Source of the DNA: Acinetobacter gyllenbergii CIP 110306 = MTCC 11365 | GTDB taxonomy: Bacteria; Pseudomonadota; Gammaproteobacteria; Pseudomonadales; Moraxellaceae | Assembly: GCF_000413855.1 (NCBI RefSeq) | Contig: NZ_ATGG01000001.1 | Span: 1 to 60,936 of the forward strand | DNA length: 60,936 bases | Reading direction: 5' to 3' | Shown: piece after piece, positions 48,558-57,808 of the stretch | Layout of the letters: every line of letters begins with the position of its first letter | Numbering within the stretch: the first letter of the stretch is position 1 | The notes under the pieces: model-generated | Told to the model about the DNA's origin: nothing | Seen by the model: only the letters and a program-made list of their open reading frames with translations | The model's database searches: none | Translations under genes and position numbers: made by a program

Positions 48558-49701
48558 TGTTGTTGCCTCCTTTTAAGCTCTTTTGTTGACGTTTTGCCCA
48601 CCACAACCAGGCGCCATTCAGGGTAATAAATAGGGTGAGTAGGGTGCATAAACTCCATAGAATCTTTAATGGCAGCCCACCGTAATTGCCAAAATGCAGC
48701 GGTTGTGACAGTAAAATGGCTTTCAAATAAGTCGGTAACTCCTCAACAGTATCCACTTGTCCTGTTTCTGCATTGACCAAGGCCACTTTAAGCATCTTTT
48801 CTTTTAGCCCTTCATTGCCTTGTAACAGCACCATATAATGTCCTTGGGTGGCATATTCAGTTTTTGGGTAGAACACACTGGTCGGATGCCATTCTGTTTG
48901 ACCCTTTTGTGCAGCGGCATAAACTTGATCAATGCTTAAATGGGGATGAATCACACGGGCATGCTGATATTTTTCTTGCAGTGCTTTCAGTTCAGTCATT
49001 TGCCAAACCCCAATTGCAACCGTGCCAAAACCCAGTAAAAACCCAGTGATCGTCACCACCAGCGCCCAGCCCAGTACAGCAGAACCAATTAAGTTATGTA
49101 GATCGAGCTGTAATAGCCGTTGCCCCTTATTAAAACGCAAAATGCCAAACAGGAATTTTTTCACGTACGGGGCATAGACCACCAAGCCAGAAATAAGGGA
49201 TAACAACACTAAAAAGGCGATCAGTGCACCAATCAGTTGTCCAATAAAGCCTAAAAACCAGTTGGCATGCAGTTCCAGCAAAAAGCCCGTTAAGGTATCT
49301 CGTTCATTTGGTTGCTGAATCAAACGTGCCGTTCCAATGTCAGTAAACAGCCAACGTGCTTGTTCGAAGCTTTGATCGGGCTTGGCCATCCCAATCAACA
49401 GCACACCAGGATGGTGTTCAGGATCATAGCCTGTACTGATAATCTGCTCATTGGGGTAGGTGCGCTGTGCAGTCGCAATAGAATCGGCTAAAGGTCGTTG
49501 CTGTGCTAAAGAAGAATGCAGCGCTGTAGGCTCGACACCAAGCGCATGATCAATCTCTTCATGAAAGATCAGAATGACCCCAGTGATCGATAGAATCGCA
49601 AAGGGAATCACAATCACCAAGCTGACCCAGCGATGAATCCATAAATTAAGACGGTACCAGCGGGAGTTGGTTTTCTTGGTTGAAGGTACGGTTTGCTTCA
49701 T
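48541..49701 (-). CDS. PepSY-associated transmembrane protein (iron-regulated reductase type)
   Basis: A 386-residue protein with four main helices: one near the N terminus (WIHRWVSLVIVIPFAILSITG), two in the middle and one near the C terminus (LCTLLTLFITLNGAWLWW). This is the PepSY-TM layout, with His residues such as IHRW and FHEEIDHALG that could bind haem. Such proteins are often encoded with siderophore receptors and may reduce ferric iron. A Fur-like box lies upstream at 49780, supporting iron control. Start 49701 chosen over 49716 for its GGGAAAA site. Confidence 0.87.
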   Translation of the reverse strand: MKQTVPSTKKTNSRWYRLNLWIHRWVSLVIVIPFAILSITGVILIFHEEIDHALGVEPTALHSSLAQQRPLADSIATAQRTYPNEQIISTGYDPEHHPGVLLIGMAKPDQSFEQARWLFTDIGTARLIQQPNERDTLTGFLLELHANWFLGFIGQLIGALIAFLVLLSLISGLVVYAPYVKKFLFGILRFNKGQRLLQLDLHNLIGSAVLGWALVVTITGFLLGFGTVAIGVWQMTELKALQEKYQHARVIHPHLSIDQVYAAAQKGQTEWHPTSVFYPKTEYATQGHYMVLLQGNEGLKEKMLKVALVNAETGQVDTVEELPTYLKAILLSQPLHFGNYGGLPLKILWSLCTLLTLFITLNGAWLWWAKRQQKSLKGGNNNATME

Positions 49702-49779
49702 AACTGATTTTCCCATGCGGCTTAGTGCATGGGATCCCCTTGATGATTAGATTTTTTATAAGGTGATTTTATTTTTATT

Positions 49780-49798
49780 GATAATTATTTTCATTATT
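49780..49798. promoter_or_regulatory. Fur box
   Basis: GATAATTATTTTCATTATT matches about 15 of 19 bases of the Fur consensus (GATAATGATAATCATTATC). About 80 bases before the PepSY gene start. Confidence 0.7.
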
Positions 49799-49817
49799 AT
49801 TTACGATTGTTTTTTGC

Positions 49818-49831
49818 GTTCCACGTGGAAC
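49818..49831. other. parS-like site
   Basis: GTTCCACGTGGAAC, a perfect 14-base palindrome equal to the parS core, between the PepSY and DedA genes. Fourth such site in the window. Confidence 0.8.
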
Positions 49832-49851
49832 TTAGCAGGGAATAAATTGAT

Positions 49852-49884
49852 TAAAAAAAAGCAGGAGAGCTGAGCTTTCCTGCT
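49852..49884 (-). terminator. Terminator after dedA
   Basis: Arms AGCAGGAGAGC / GCTTTCCTGCT around TGA; read leftward it is followed by eight T (complement of 49852-49860). Confidence 0.88.
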
Positions 49885-49911
49885 GAATAAGAAAATAGTG
49901 TGCTATTAAAA

Positions 49912-50469
49912 TTAACTTTCTACAAAGTCGCTTACTTGAATCAGTGCATGACCGAACAGGTATCCAGCAGTAACCAATACACTAATCCACAGCAATGCGC
50001 CTAAGATGTTATAAATCACAAAATGGCTATAGTTCATATTACTAGAACCAGCTGCCAATGGCGCAAATGAACGGGCAAACGGAATAAAACGAGCCAGTAA
50101 AATGGTTTTTCCGCCGTGTTTCAGAAAGAACACATTGGTCTTTTGTAGATATTCTTGCTTAATAAAGCGTGATTTCATATTGAAAATACGGTCGCCAAAA
50201 TGACGGCCAATATGGTAGTTCACCATATAGCCCAACGCTGCAGCAAAGAACAACAGACTAATCATGTAGCCGAGGTGCATGATTTCCACCACAGAACATA
50301 ATGCACCTACGGTGAGTAATAGACTATCACCAGGTAGGAAGAACATAAAAACAAAGGCGGTTTCTGAAAAAATAATCAGAAAAAGGATGGCATAAATCCA
50401 TAAACCGTACTCTTGAACCAAGACCGGTAGAATATGTTCAAAATTAAAAATAAAATCTAAAGAATTCAT
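49912..50469 (-). CDS. DedA family membrane protein
   Basis: A 185-residue polytopic membrane protein with the DedA/VTT signature: FVFMFFLPGDSLLLTVGAL near the N terminus, then GRHFGDRIF, and the later KHGGKTILLARFIPFARSFAPLAAGSSNM with the essential GxxxxxxxR pattern. DedA proteins recycle undecaprenyl phosphate or support membrane potential. Preceded by a 340-base gap with no gene that I can support. Confidence 0.92.
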   Translation of the reverse strand: MNSLDFIFNFEHILPVLVQEYGLWIYAILFLIIFSETAFVFMFFLPGDSLLLTVGALCSVVEIMHLGYMISLLFFAAALGYMVNYHIGRHFGDRIFNMKSRFIKQEYLQKTNVFFLKHGGKTILLARFIPFARSFAPLAAGSSNMNYSHFVIYNILGALLWISVLVTAGYLFGHALIQVSDFVES

Positions 50470-50765
50470 TCAGTTTGTATGATCCAAAATAGAGTACTCA
50501 CCAAATCAAAGTACAAAAAATGTGAAATGAATTTAACCCTCAGGATTCATTCGTCAGTTATAAATTTACAACAGTGGGGGTCGAGTATATCGAGCCTGAG
50601 ACTAAAGCTCAATTTTCTGAGAAAATTCCAATTTTTACCTTATCTTAAATTACCGACAAATTCATGACATTTTTCATGCTATTCATAGTGTTTTTAAGTA
50701 TCCGAAACATCTTTTAAGGCCATAAATGGGATGATTCTGTTTAAAACACTGACCTTAAATGTTGT

Positions 50766-50801
50766 GATTCATACACACTCAATCAGAGATGTGTATGAAT
50801 C
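50766..50801 (-). terminator. Hairpin after the ABC-F gene
   Basis: Perfect 12-base arms GATTCATACACA / TGTGTATGAATC with a 12-base loop, just past the ABC-F stop codon. No strong T run. The rest of 50470-50765 shows nothing recognisable. Confidence 0.55.
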
Positions 50802-50811
50802 TGCGAACTGC

Positions 50812-52740
50812 TTAATCTGCAAATGAGCTTTCCAATTCTTCCAGTTCCATCATTAGTTCTAAAAGTTGTTCTTCATGCTGTTCCAACTTGGCTTTTAGCT
50901 CATTTTGTTCATTCATCAGCTTGATCAAATCATTTTTACGGTCGGCCTCATATAGGGCGCTATCCGCTAAAGCATGTTCAATCTCAGCTAAGCGTGGTTG
51001 AACCTTTTCAATTTGAGCCTCGACTTTTTCGATGTTTTTACGAATTGGCCGCGTCATTTCACGGCGACGAGCTGCTTCTTTACGTTGCGCTTCTTTATCT
51101 ACTTTTGCGGCAGGGGCTTGAGTAGTTGCACTTTGTTGCTGTGATGCATTTTGTGCATTGATCTGTTGTTGGCGCGCTTCACGTAACCATTTGGCATAGT
51201 CTTGTAAATCACCCTCAAACTCGGTGCATTGACCTGCATGTACTAATAACAAGTCATCACAGACACTCGCAATCAATTGGCGTTCATGTGAAACCAGCAC
51301 CACCGCACCATCAAAGTCTTGTAGCGCCATGGTCAATGCCAGACGCATATCCAAGTCCAAATGGTTGGTTGGTTCGTCCAGAATCAAGACATTGGGGCGT
51401 TGCCACACAATCAGGGCTAAGGCCAAACGGGCACGCTCACCGCCAGAGAAGCTCTCACATGGCGTATCCATCCGTTCGCCACTAAAGCCAAAACCACCTA
51501 AAAAGGCACGTAAAGCGGCTTCGCTGATTTTTTTATCGGCAATACGGGCCAATTGCAACATTGGACTGGCATGGGCATCCAAGGCATCCATTTGATGCTG
51601 AGCAAAATAACCAATATTGAGCAGTTCAGAAGCCTTACGTTCACCTGAAAGTAGTGGTAAATCACCGACAAGGGTCTTGATCAAGGTTGATTTACCCGCA
51701 CCATTCATTCCCAATAAGCCAATGCGTGAACTTGGTGTAATTTGCAGGCGAATTTTTTCAGCAATGATTTTATCGCCGTAGCCAATTGTAGCCGCATCTA
51801 GACTGAGCAGCGGTGAACTCATTTTAGTCGGTTCACGGAAGCTAAAGGTAAACGGTGTATCAACATGTGCGGGTGCTAGCTGCTGCATACGCTCCAATTG
51901 CTTAATTCGGCTTTGTGCTTGGCGGGCTTTGGTGGCCTTCGCTTTAAAGCGGTCAATAAACTTTTGTAGGTGTGCACGGGTTTCTTGCTGCTTTTCAAAG
52001 GCTTGTTGTTGCTGGGCTAAACGTTCACTGCGGGTGGTTTCAAAGGTGGAATAATTGCCTGTATATAAGGTCAGTTCTTGATTCTCGATATGAAGAATAT
52101 GATCGGTAATCGCATCGAGGAAATCTCGGTCATGTGAAATCAGGACCAAGGTGCCTTCATAGGCTTTGAGCCAGTCTTCTAACCACAAGATCGCATCCAA
52201 GTCCAAATGGTTAGTCGGTTCATCCAATAACAGCAGGTCTGAACGGCTCATGAGGGTACGCGCCAAGTTCAAACGCATGCGCCACCCACCCGAGAAGCTG
52301 GCGACATTTAATTTTAATTGGTGATCGAGAAAGCCGAGACCTGCCATCAATTGCGCTGCTTTGGCAGGTGCTGCATATCCGTGAATCTCGTCAAAACGAC
52401 CATGCAATCGGGCTAAATCATCATTACTCAACTGGTCTGGATGGGCTAATTTTTCTTGAATATCCCAATACTCTTCATCTCCAGACAGGACAAAATCAAT
52501 TGCTGGTATGTCCAAGGCCTTAATTTCTTGCGCCATGTGGGCCACAGTCCACACCGCTGGGCGAGTCAGATTACCTTCATCTGCGACCAAATCTCCTAGA
52601 AATGCAGCAAATAAGGTCGATTTACCTGCACCATTCACGCCAGTAAGACCAATTTTCCAGCCTGGATGAAGCTGCATCGATGCTTTTTGGAACAGAACTC
52701 GCCCACCACGGCGTAATGAAACTTGGTCAAATTGGATCAT
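50812..52740 (-). CDS. ABC-F family ATPase (YheS/Uup type)
   Basis: A 642-residue soluble protein with two ABC domains and no membrane segments. First domain: Walker A GVNGAGKST, signature SFSGGWRMRLNLA, Walker B LLLLDEPTNHLDLDA. Then the basic interdomain linker (FKAKATKARQAQSRIKQLERM) that contacts tRNA in this family. Second domain: GMNGAGKST, SFSGGERARLALA, VLILDEPTNHLDLDM. A C-terminal coiled coil (about 560-640) follows. Layout and start (MIQFDQVSLRRGGRVLF) resemble YheS, a ribosome-associated translation factor. Confidence 0.93.
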   Translation of the reverse strand: MIQFDQVSLRRGGRVLFQKASMQLHPGWKIGLTGVNGAGKSTLFAAFLGDLVADEGNLTRPAVWTVAHMAQEIKALDIPAIDFVLSGDEEYWDIQEKLAHPDQLSNDDLARLHGRFDEIHGYAAPAKAAQLMAGLGFLDHQLKLNVASFSGGWRMRLNLARTLMSRSDLLLLDEPTNHLDLDAILWLEDWLKAYEGTLVLISHDRDFLDAITDHILHIENQELTLYTGNYSTFETTRSERLAQQQQAFEKQQETRAHLQKFIDRFKAKATKARQAQSRIKQLERMQQLAPAHVDTPFTFSFREPTKMSSPLLSLDAATIGYGDKIIAEKIRLQITPSSRIGLLGMNGAGKSTLIKTLVGDLPLLSGERKASELLNIGYFAQHQMDALDAHASPMLQLARIADKKISEAALRAFLGGFGFSGERMDTPCESFSGGERARLALALIVWQRPNVLILDEPTNHLDLDMRLALTMALQDFDGAVVLVSHERQLIASVCDDLLLVHAGQCTEFEGDLQDYAKWLREARQQQINAQNASQQQSATTQAPAAKVDKEAQRKEAARRREMTRPIRKNIEKVEAQIEKVQPRLAEIEHALADSALYEADRKNDLIKLMNEQNELKAKLEQHEEQLLELMMELEELESSFAD

Positions 52741-52849
52741 GAGCATGCAAAATAGCGAATAGATAGCTGCATTTTAAGGTGATCGTCCATGAATGCAAAT
52801 TTTTATATTTAAGATCAAGTTGTTCGAATTGAGCTGATCAATCAATGAT

Positions 52850-52876
52850 AAAATAGAGTAAAAGCTCTATTTTTGT
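52850..52876 (+). terminator. Terminator-like leader hairpin before AdeT-like gene 1
   Basis: AAAATAGAG-taaaag-CTCTATTTT followed by T. It has no upstream gene on this strand to terminate (the ABC-F gene starts at 52740 on the other strand), so it may act as an attenuator or be a relic of tandem duplication. Nearly the same hairpin occurs before AdeT-like gene 3. Confidence 0.6.
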
Positions 52877-52953
52877 GATGCGAATCAGATTATTATTTAA
52901 ATTATATGAAAAAATAAGCAACAAGACTAAAAGTAGTAGCATAGGATTTAAGG

Positions 52954-53961
52954 ATGAAAAATGGAATTCTTGCATTGGGGGCAATGCTGGTGTTGGGGAC
53001 CTATACAGAAACACAGGCAGCGAGCAAAATTTGTGTTTTTGATTTGTTGGGGAGATCAGGAGAAGCCTATAAGGCTATGGAAGAATGGGCCTTGGCTGCT
53101 AAAGCATGGCGTGGTGATACCTTTTTGATCAGCTATCAGAATGAAGCGTTGGCTGAAAATGACTTTGAACAAGGCAAATGTGATGGCGTCTATATGACCT
53201 CGATGCGTGCGCGTCGTTATAACAAATTTGCAGGTTCGATTGATGCCATTGGCGCTGTGCCCAGCTATGCAATTGCACAGAAAGCGATTAGTTTTGCTTT
53301 GGACAAACGTAATCAACGCCGTTTGGTCAGTAGCGTTGATAATGAAAATTATGAAGTTGCAGGGATTTCGCAAATCGGCTTGGCCTATATTTTTGTCAAA
53401 GACAAGAAAATGAATACCATTGAGCAAATCAAAGGCAAAAAATTTGCAGTGCTGGGCTATGACGAAGCTCAAAAGATCGTAGTGAAAAGCCTCGGTGGAC
53501 AAGCCGTACTTGCGGATATCTCTGATATCGCCAAAAAGTTTAATACTGGTCAGGCCGATATTATGGCGGCACCTGCCTATGCCTATAAGCCTTTAGAATT
53601 GTCAAAGGGATTGGGAAATGAGGGCGCGATTATTACTTTCCCTGCGGTGAATATGACCATGGACTTGATTATCCGTCCTGAAAAATTCTCCAGCAATTTT
53701 GGACAGAACTCTCGGGCATGGTTTCTGAGCCGTCTGAATACCAATTTCGCACTGATCCAACGTCTTGAAGCAGAATTACCTGCCAAATATAAAATCAACC
53801 TCAGTAACGAGGATAAAACTCGTTATCAGCAAATCCTGCGTGAAGCACGTATGGGATTGACCAAGCGTGGTATTTACGATGCCAGCATGATGAGTGTACT
53901 GAAACGCGCGCGCTGTACGGTAGACCGAACCAATTTTGAATGTACTTTAGGTGGTGAATAA
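52954..53961 (+). CDS. AdeT-like periplasmic solute-binding protein, copy 1
   Basis: A 335-residue exported protein (signal peptide about 1-22, ending TQA). The mature part begins KICVFDLLGRSGEAYKAMEEWA and shows the AdeT1/2 (DUF6091) layout, related to TRAP-type solute receptors: GKCDGVYMTSMRARRYNKFAGS, GLAYIFVKDKKMNTIEQIKGKKFAVLGYDEA and the C-terminal RARCTVDRTNFECTLGGE. Four Cys could form two disulphides. AdeT proteins were once labelled RND efflux components linked to aminoglycoside resistance; the sequence shows a binding protein, not a pump. No transporter genes are adjacent. Confidence 0.87.
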   Translation: MKNGILALGAMLVLGTYTETQAASKICVFDLLGRSGEAYKAMEEWALAAKAWRGDTFLISYQNEALAENDFEQGKCDGVYMTSMRARRYNKFAGSIDAIGAVPSYAIAQKAISFALDKRNQRRLVSSVDNENYEVAGISQIGLAYIFVKDKKMNTIEQIKGKKFAVLGYDEAQKIVVKSLGGQAVLADISDIAKKFNTGQADIMAAPAYAYKPLELSKGLGNEGAIITFPAVNMTMDLIIRPEKFSSNFGQNSRAWFLSRLNTNFALIQRLEAELPAKYKINLSNEDKTRYQQILREARMGLTKRGIYDASMMSVLKRARCTVDRTNFECTLGGE

Positions 53962-54165
53962 ACCAATACATAAGAGGATGGATGTCTCAACATTCTCCTT
54001 TTGAGTTGATATTGGCCTAAAACATTAAAACGTGATCAAGTCTGTTAAAACAGATGAAAACCCGACATATGTATATAAAAGCGCTATTCTTTTGGTCAAA
54101 ATCTGACTATATTGAATATGCACTGCTGGAAAATTGTGCAAAATAGCAAAGTAAGGGAAAACAAG

Positions 54166-55167
54166 ATGAAAAAAGGACTTTGGGCATTGAGTGCTACAGC
54201 GCTATTTGTCATGAGCACTCCTGTACAAGCAAAACAACAAATTTGCGTTTTTGATTTATTGGGTAAGGCGGGGGAGTCTTATAAACTGATTGAGGAATGG
54301 AAACTGGCTTCTAAAACATGGCAGGGCGATGTTGAGCTGATTCCTTATCAAGACGAAGAAAAAGCAGAAAAAGATTTCGATGCGGGCAAATGCGATGGCG
54401 TCTATATGACCTCGATGCGTGCTCGTAAATATAATAAATTTGCAGGCTCTGTGGATGCGGTCGGGGCAGTCACCAGCAATGCCATTGCGCAAAAGGCGAT
54501 TACGTATGTACTGGATAAACGTAATCAGCATCGTTTAACTGCAACGATGAACGGCGAGAAATTTGAAGTTGCAGGCATTATCCAAGTCGGGCTGGCGTAT
54601 ATTTTTGTACGTGACAAAAAGATCGACACCATTGAAAAAGCCAAAGGCAAAAAATTTGCTTATTTACATTATGACCAAGCGCAAAAGGCCATTGTAGAAA
54701 GTATCGATTTGGTGGCGGTACCATCGGATATTTCTGATTTTGTGAAAAAATTTAATAGCGGTCAGGTGGATGTAATTGCAGCACCTGCCTATGCCTATAA
54801 GCCTTTAGAGATCAGTAAGGGCTTGGTCAATGGGGCATTGTTTAATTTCCCAGTGGTGAATATTACCGGTGACCTGATTATTCGCCCTGCACAATTCCCA
54901 AGTGGTTTTGGTCCACAATCTCGACAGTGGTTCGTCAACAAACTGCCAAGTAACTTTGCCATGGTGCAGCGTTTAGAGGCCGGAATGAATGCCAAAAAGA
55001 TTACTTTGACCAATGAAGATAAAACCCGTTATCAAAAAATGTTGCGCGATGGACGCATGAATTTAACCAAGCAAGGTGTGTACGATGCGAGTATGATGAA
55101 TGTGCTGAAACGTGCCCGTTGTACGGTTGAACGGACTAACTTTGAGTGTACTTTGAGTGGTGAATAA
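54166..55167 (+). CDS. AdeT-like periplasmic solute-binding protein, copy 2
   Basis: A 333-residue paralogue with signal peptide ending VQAK, then QICVFDLLGKAGESYKLIEEW, GKCDGVYMTSMRARKYNKFAGS, and the Cys-containing end RARCTVERTNFECTLSGE. Closest by eye to copy 1. Two expected positions differ: YLHYDQAQKAIVESIDLVAV replaces the GYDEAQKI..GGQAV form. AAGGGA precedes the ATG at 54166; an upstream in-frame ATG adds a non-signal extension. Separate from copy 1 by about 200 bases. Confidence 0.87.
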   Translation: MKKGLWALSATALFVMSTPVQAKQQICVFDLLGKAGESYKLIEEWKLASKTWQGDVELIPYQDEEKAEKDFDAGKCDGVYMTSMRARKYNKFAGSVDAVGAVTSNAIAQKAITYVLDKRNQHRLTATMNGEKFEVAGIIQVGLAYIFVRDKKIDTIEKAKGKKFAYLHYDQAQKAIVESIDLVAVPSDISDFVKKFNSGQVDVIAAPAYAYKPLEISKGLVNGALFNFPVVNITGDLIIRPAQFPSGFGPQSRQWFVNKLPSNFAMVQRLEAGMNAKKITLTNEDKTRYQKMLRDGRMNLTKQGVYDASMMNVLKRARCTVERTNFECTLSGE

Positions 55168-55286
55168 AAAAGGAGAACAGTAGCCTAGATATAAATCTAT
55201 ACACAAAGTGAGGCAGATATAACAAAATTGCCTAAGAAAATAATAGAAATAGATAAAAGAGGGTAAAAAATAAACAATCTAGTCAT

Positions 55287-55316
55287 AAAAATAGAGTAGA
55301 AGCTCTATTTTTTTTC
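55287..55316 (+). terminator. Terminator-like hairpin before AdeT-like gene 3
   Basis: AAAAATAGAG-tagaag-CTCTATTTTT followed by more T. Could terminate copy 2 or attenuate copy 3. It closely matches the hairpin at 52850. Confidence 0.75.
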
Positions 55317-55383
55317 AAAAAACATGATTAATATTTGCTTCGAACAAGGAGACAAACATAAAGTTTGTGAAAGGATGAAAAAT

Positions 55384-56391
55384 ATGAAAAAAATTGCACT
55401 TGCTCTTGCAGCAACTTCGATCTTTGGTGTATCTGCTTCTACTCAAGCAGCAATTGATGTGTGTGTATTCGACTTATTAGGAAAGTCAGGTGAATCATAC
55501 AAAATGATGCAAGACTGGGCACTCGCAGCGAAAGGCTGGGGCGCTGATGTCAACCTACTTGCAATCACGGATGAACAGGTTGCAGACAATAACTTTAAAG
55601 CGGGTAAATGTGCTGCTGTTGCGATGACAGCAATGCGTGCTCGTCCTTATAACAAATTTGCGGGTTCAGTTGATTCATTGGGTGGTGCGCCAAGCAATGA
55701 AGTTGCACAGCGTGCGATTACCTATGTACTTGATGCACGTAATGCAGCAAAAATGACCACTAATTTGGGTGGTAATAAATATGAAATCGCGGGTATCGCG
55801 CCTTTAGGTGCTGCTTACATTTTCGTACGCGACAAGAGCATTAACTCCATTGAAAAAGCAGCGGGTAAAAAATTCGCCGTATTGGGTTATGACGATGCAC
55901 AAAAAATCATGGTACAACGCGTAGGCGCACAAGCGGTACTTTCTGATATCTCTAACTTCGCTGCTAAATTTAACAACGGTCAAGTGGATATGGTCGGTGC
56001 GCCTGCTTATGCTTACAAACCATTAGAGTTAAGCAAAGGCTTAGGTTCAAATGGTGCGATGTTTAACTTCCCAGTGTTACAAGTTACTGCGGATCTTGTG
56101 ATTCGTCCAGAGAAGTTCCCTGCTGGTTTTGGTCAAAAATCTCGTGACTACTTTGTAAAACAACTTCCAAAAGCATTCTCAATGATCAAACGTTATGAAG
56201 CTGAAATTCCAGCCAAATATAAAATGAACTTGAGTGCTGAAGACAACTTGAAATATCAAAAATTATTACGTGATGGTCGTATGGATCTGACTAAACGTGG
56301 TATTTACGATGCGGGTATGATGTCTGTATTGAAGAAAGCGCGTTGTTCAGTAGACAAAGCAAACTTTGAATGTGCATTACCGGGTGAATAA
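55384..56391 (+). CDS. AdeT-like periplasmic solute-binding protein, copy 3
   Basis: A 335-residue paralogue; signal peptide MKKIALALAATSIFGVSAS..A, then IDVCVFDLLGKSGESYKMMQDWA, GKCAAVAMTAMRARPYNKFAGS, and KARCSVDKANFECALPGE. AAAGGA precedes the ATG at 55384. Codon usage is richer in common codons (GCA, GGT, CGT) than in the flanking copies, suggesting this is the most highly expressed member. It ends in its own terminator. Confidence 0.88.
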   Translation: MKKIALALAATSIFGVSASTQAAIDVCVFDLLGKSGESYKMMQDWALAAKGWGADVNLLAITDEQVADNNFKAGKCAAVAMTAMRARPYNKFAGSVDSLGGAPSNEVAQRAITYVLDARNAAKMTTNLGGNKYEIAGIAPLGAAYIFVRDKSINSIEKAAGKKFAVLGYDDAQKIMVQRVGAQAVLSDISNFAAKFNNGQVDMVGAPAYAYKPLELSKGLGSNGAMFNFPVLQVTADLVIRPEKFPAGFGQKSRDYFVKQLPKAFSMIKRYEAEIPAKYKMNLSAEDNLKYQKLLRDGRMDLTKRGIYDAGMMSVLKKARCSVDKANFECALPGE

Positions 56392-56416
56392 TCCAGAATT
56401 GCCATAATCAAGACTT

Positions 56417-56450
56417 AAAGCCTAGATTGATCTAGGCTTTTTGTTTTTTT
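56417..56450 (+). terminator. Terminator after AdeT-like gene 3
   Basis: AAAGCCTAGA-ttga-TCTAGGCTTT followed by TTGTTTTTTT. Confidence 0.9.
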
Positions 56451-56680
56451 GTAGATGTCATTTAAGCCATTGTCTTGATTTAAAAAGATCGTAATTATAT
56501 AAAAATATAAAAACCAAATGGAATATTGGTGATTTAAAAAGATGTTTCAATCAGGATGATTAAACATGACTGTATTCAAACATTGATTCATTGGTAAAGC
56601 GTATTTCAAGATAGACCACCAGTCTTTTGATTTTGGATGGGATGCAACAACAATCAGCATAGATGCAAAGGAAAAATAAA

Positions 56681-57685
56681 ATGCAATGGTTTAAAACTTT
56701 ATTACTTGCGACTGGGATCGCTGCGGTATCTGCGGGCACTCAGGCAAAACAAACAATTTGTGTATTTGATATCGTGGGCAAAAGTGGCGATGTTTATGCA
56801 TTAATGAAGGATTATCAACTCGCTGCAAAAACGTGGGGCGCTGATATTGAGCTGAAGGTCGGAACTAACGAAGCTGTTATTGCCGAAGATTTCAAGGCAG
56901 GTAAATGTGATGGGGTCAGTATCACAGGGATGCGTGGCCGTCAGTTTAACCAGTTTACCGGTTCATTGGATGCAATCGGGGCGATTACCGACCTTAAATT
57001 GGCCGTTAAAGTGATGCAGGGCTTAGCTAGCCCGACCTTTGCTAAAGCGATGGTGAATGGTAAATATGAAGTGGTTGGGGTCATTCCTGTAGGTGATGCC
57101 TATTTATTGGTGAATGACCGTAACATCAATACGGTGGCGAAGGCTGCAGGTAAGAAAATCGCTGTCCTAGATTATGATGAAGCCCAAAAAATTATGGCTT
57201 CACAAGTTGGCGCACAAGCTGTGAGTTCTGATATCACCAACTTTGGTGCCAAGTTCAATAATGGTCAGGTGGATATTATTGGTGCACCAGCCGCGGCCTT
57301 TAAACCTTTGGAACTGTATAAGGGCTTAGGAACCAAAGGGGCAATTGTCAATTATCCAATTCTGCAAGTAACAGGCAATTTAATTATTCATCCAGAGAAA
57401 TTTCCGACAGGTTTTGGTCAAAAATCTCGAGAGTGGGTGAAGGCACAATTGCCACGTGCATTTACCATTCTTGGGAAGATGAAAGCAGACATTCCACAAA
57501 AATATTGGATGGAAGTGCCCACTTCTGATAAGCCTGGCTATCAAAAGTTGATGCGTGAAGCGCGTATCAACCTGACCGCAAAAGGAATTTATGACAAGCG
57601 TATGATGAAATTGTTATGGCAATTCCGTTGCCGTGAAGATGCCAAGAATTTTGAATGTGGCCTACAAGACGAGAACTACAAATAA
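56681..57685 (+). CDS. AdeT-like periplasmic solute-binding protein, copy 4 (divergent)
   Basis: A 334-residue paralogue with signal peptide ending TQAK, then QTICVFDIVGKSGDVYALMKDY, GKCDGVSITGMRGRQFNQFTGS and an altered C terminus (QFRCREDAKNFECGLQDENYK). It is the most divergent of the four: MRARxYNKFAGS has become MRGRQFNQFTGS, and APAYAYKPLEL has become APAAAFKPLEL, so it probably binds a different ligand. AAGGAAAA precedes the ATG at 56681. Confidence 0.86.
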   Translation: MQWFKTLLLATGIAAVSAGTQAKQTICVFDIVGKSGDVYALMKDYQLAAKTWGADIELKVGTNEAVIAEDFKAGKCDGVSITGMRGRQFNQFTGSLDAIGAITDLKLAVKVMQGLASPTFAKAMVNGKYEVVGVIPVGDAYLLVNDRNINTVAKAAGKKIAVLDYDEAQKIMASQVGAQAVSSDITNFGAKFNNGQVDIIGAPAAAFKPLELYKGLGTKGAIVNYPILQVTGNLIIHPEKFPTGFGQKSREWVKAQLPRAFTILGKMKADIPQKYWMEVPTSDKPGYQKLMREARINLTAKGIYDKRMMKLLWQFRCREDAKNFECGLQDENYK

Positions 57686-57726
57686 TCGTATAAAAAGTCT
57701 TTAACGGCACTTTAAACTTCAAATAC

Positions 57727-57766
57727 AGACCCGATATTGAGTTATGCTATACTACATATCGGGTCT
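57727..57766 (+). promoter_or_regulatory. erpA promoter within a large inverted repeat
   Basis: Perfect 11-base arms AGACCCGATAT (57727-57737) and ATATCGGGTCT (57756-57766) flank an 18-base loop containing an extended -10, TGCTATACT (57745-57753). No good -35 is visible. The repeat could be an operator or the terminator of AdeT-like copy 4 (TTTTATTT follows). Confidence 0.5.
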
Positions 57767-57808
57767 TTTATTTATGAAAGACGTATTGAAGTCTGAGGAA
57801 TATCTATC

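Noticed and set aside
50479..50667. 62-codon frame between dedA and the ABC-F gene
   Set aside because: No ribosome-binding site, no protein-like pattern, AT-rich intergenic composition.
52954..57685. AdeT-like genes as RND efflux pump components
   Set aside because: The proteins are soluble exported binding proteins with no membrane-pump or adaptor features.
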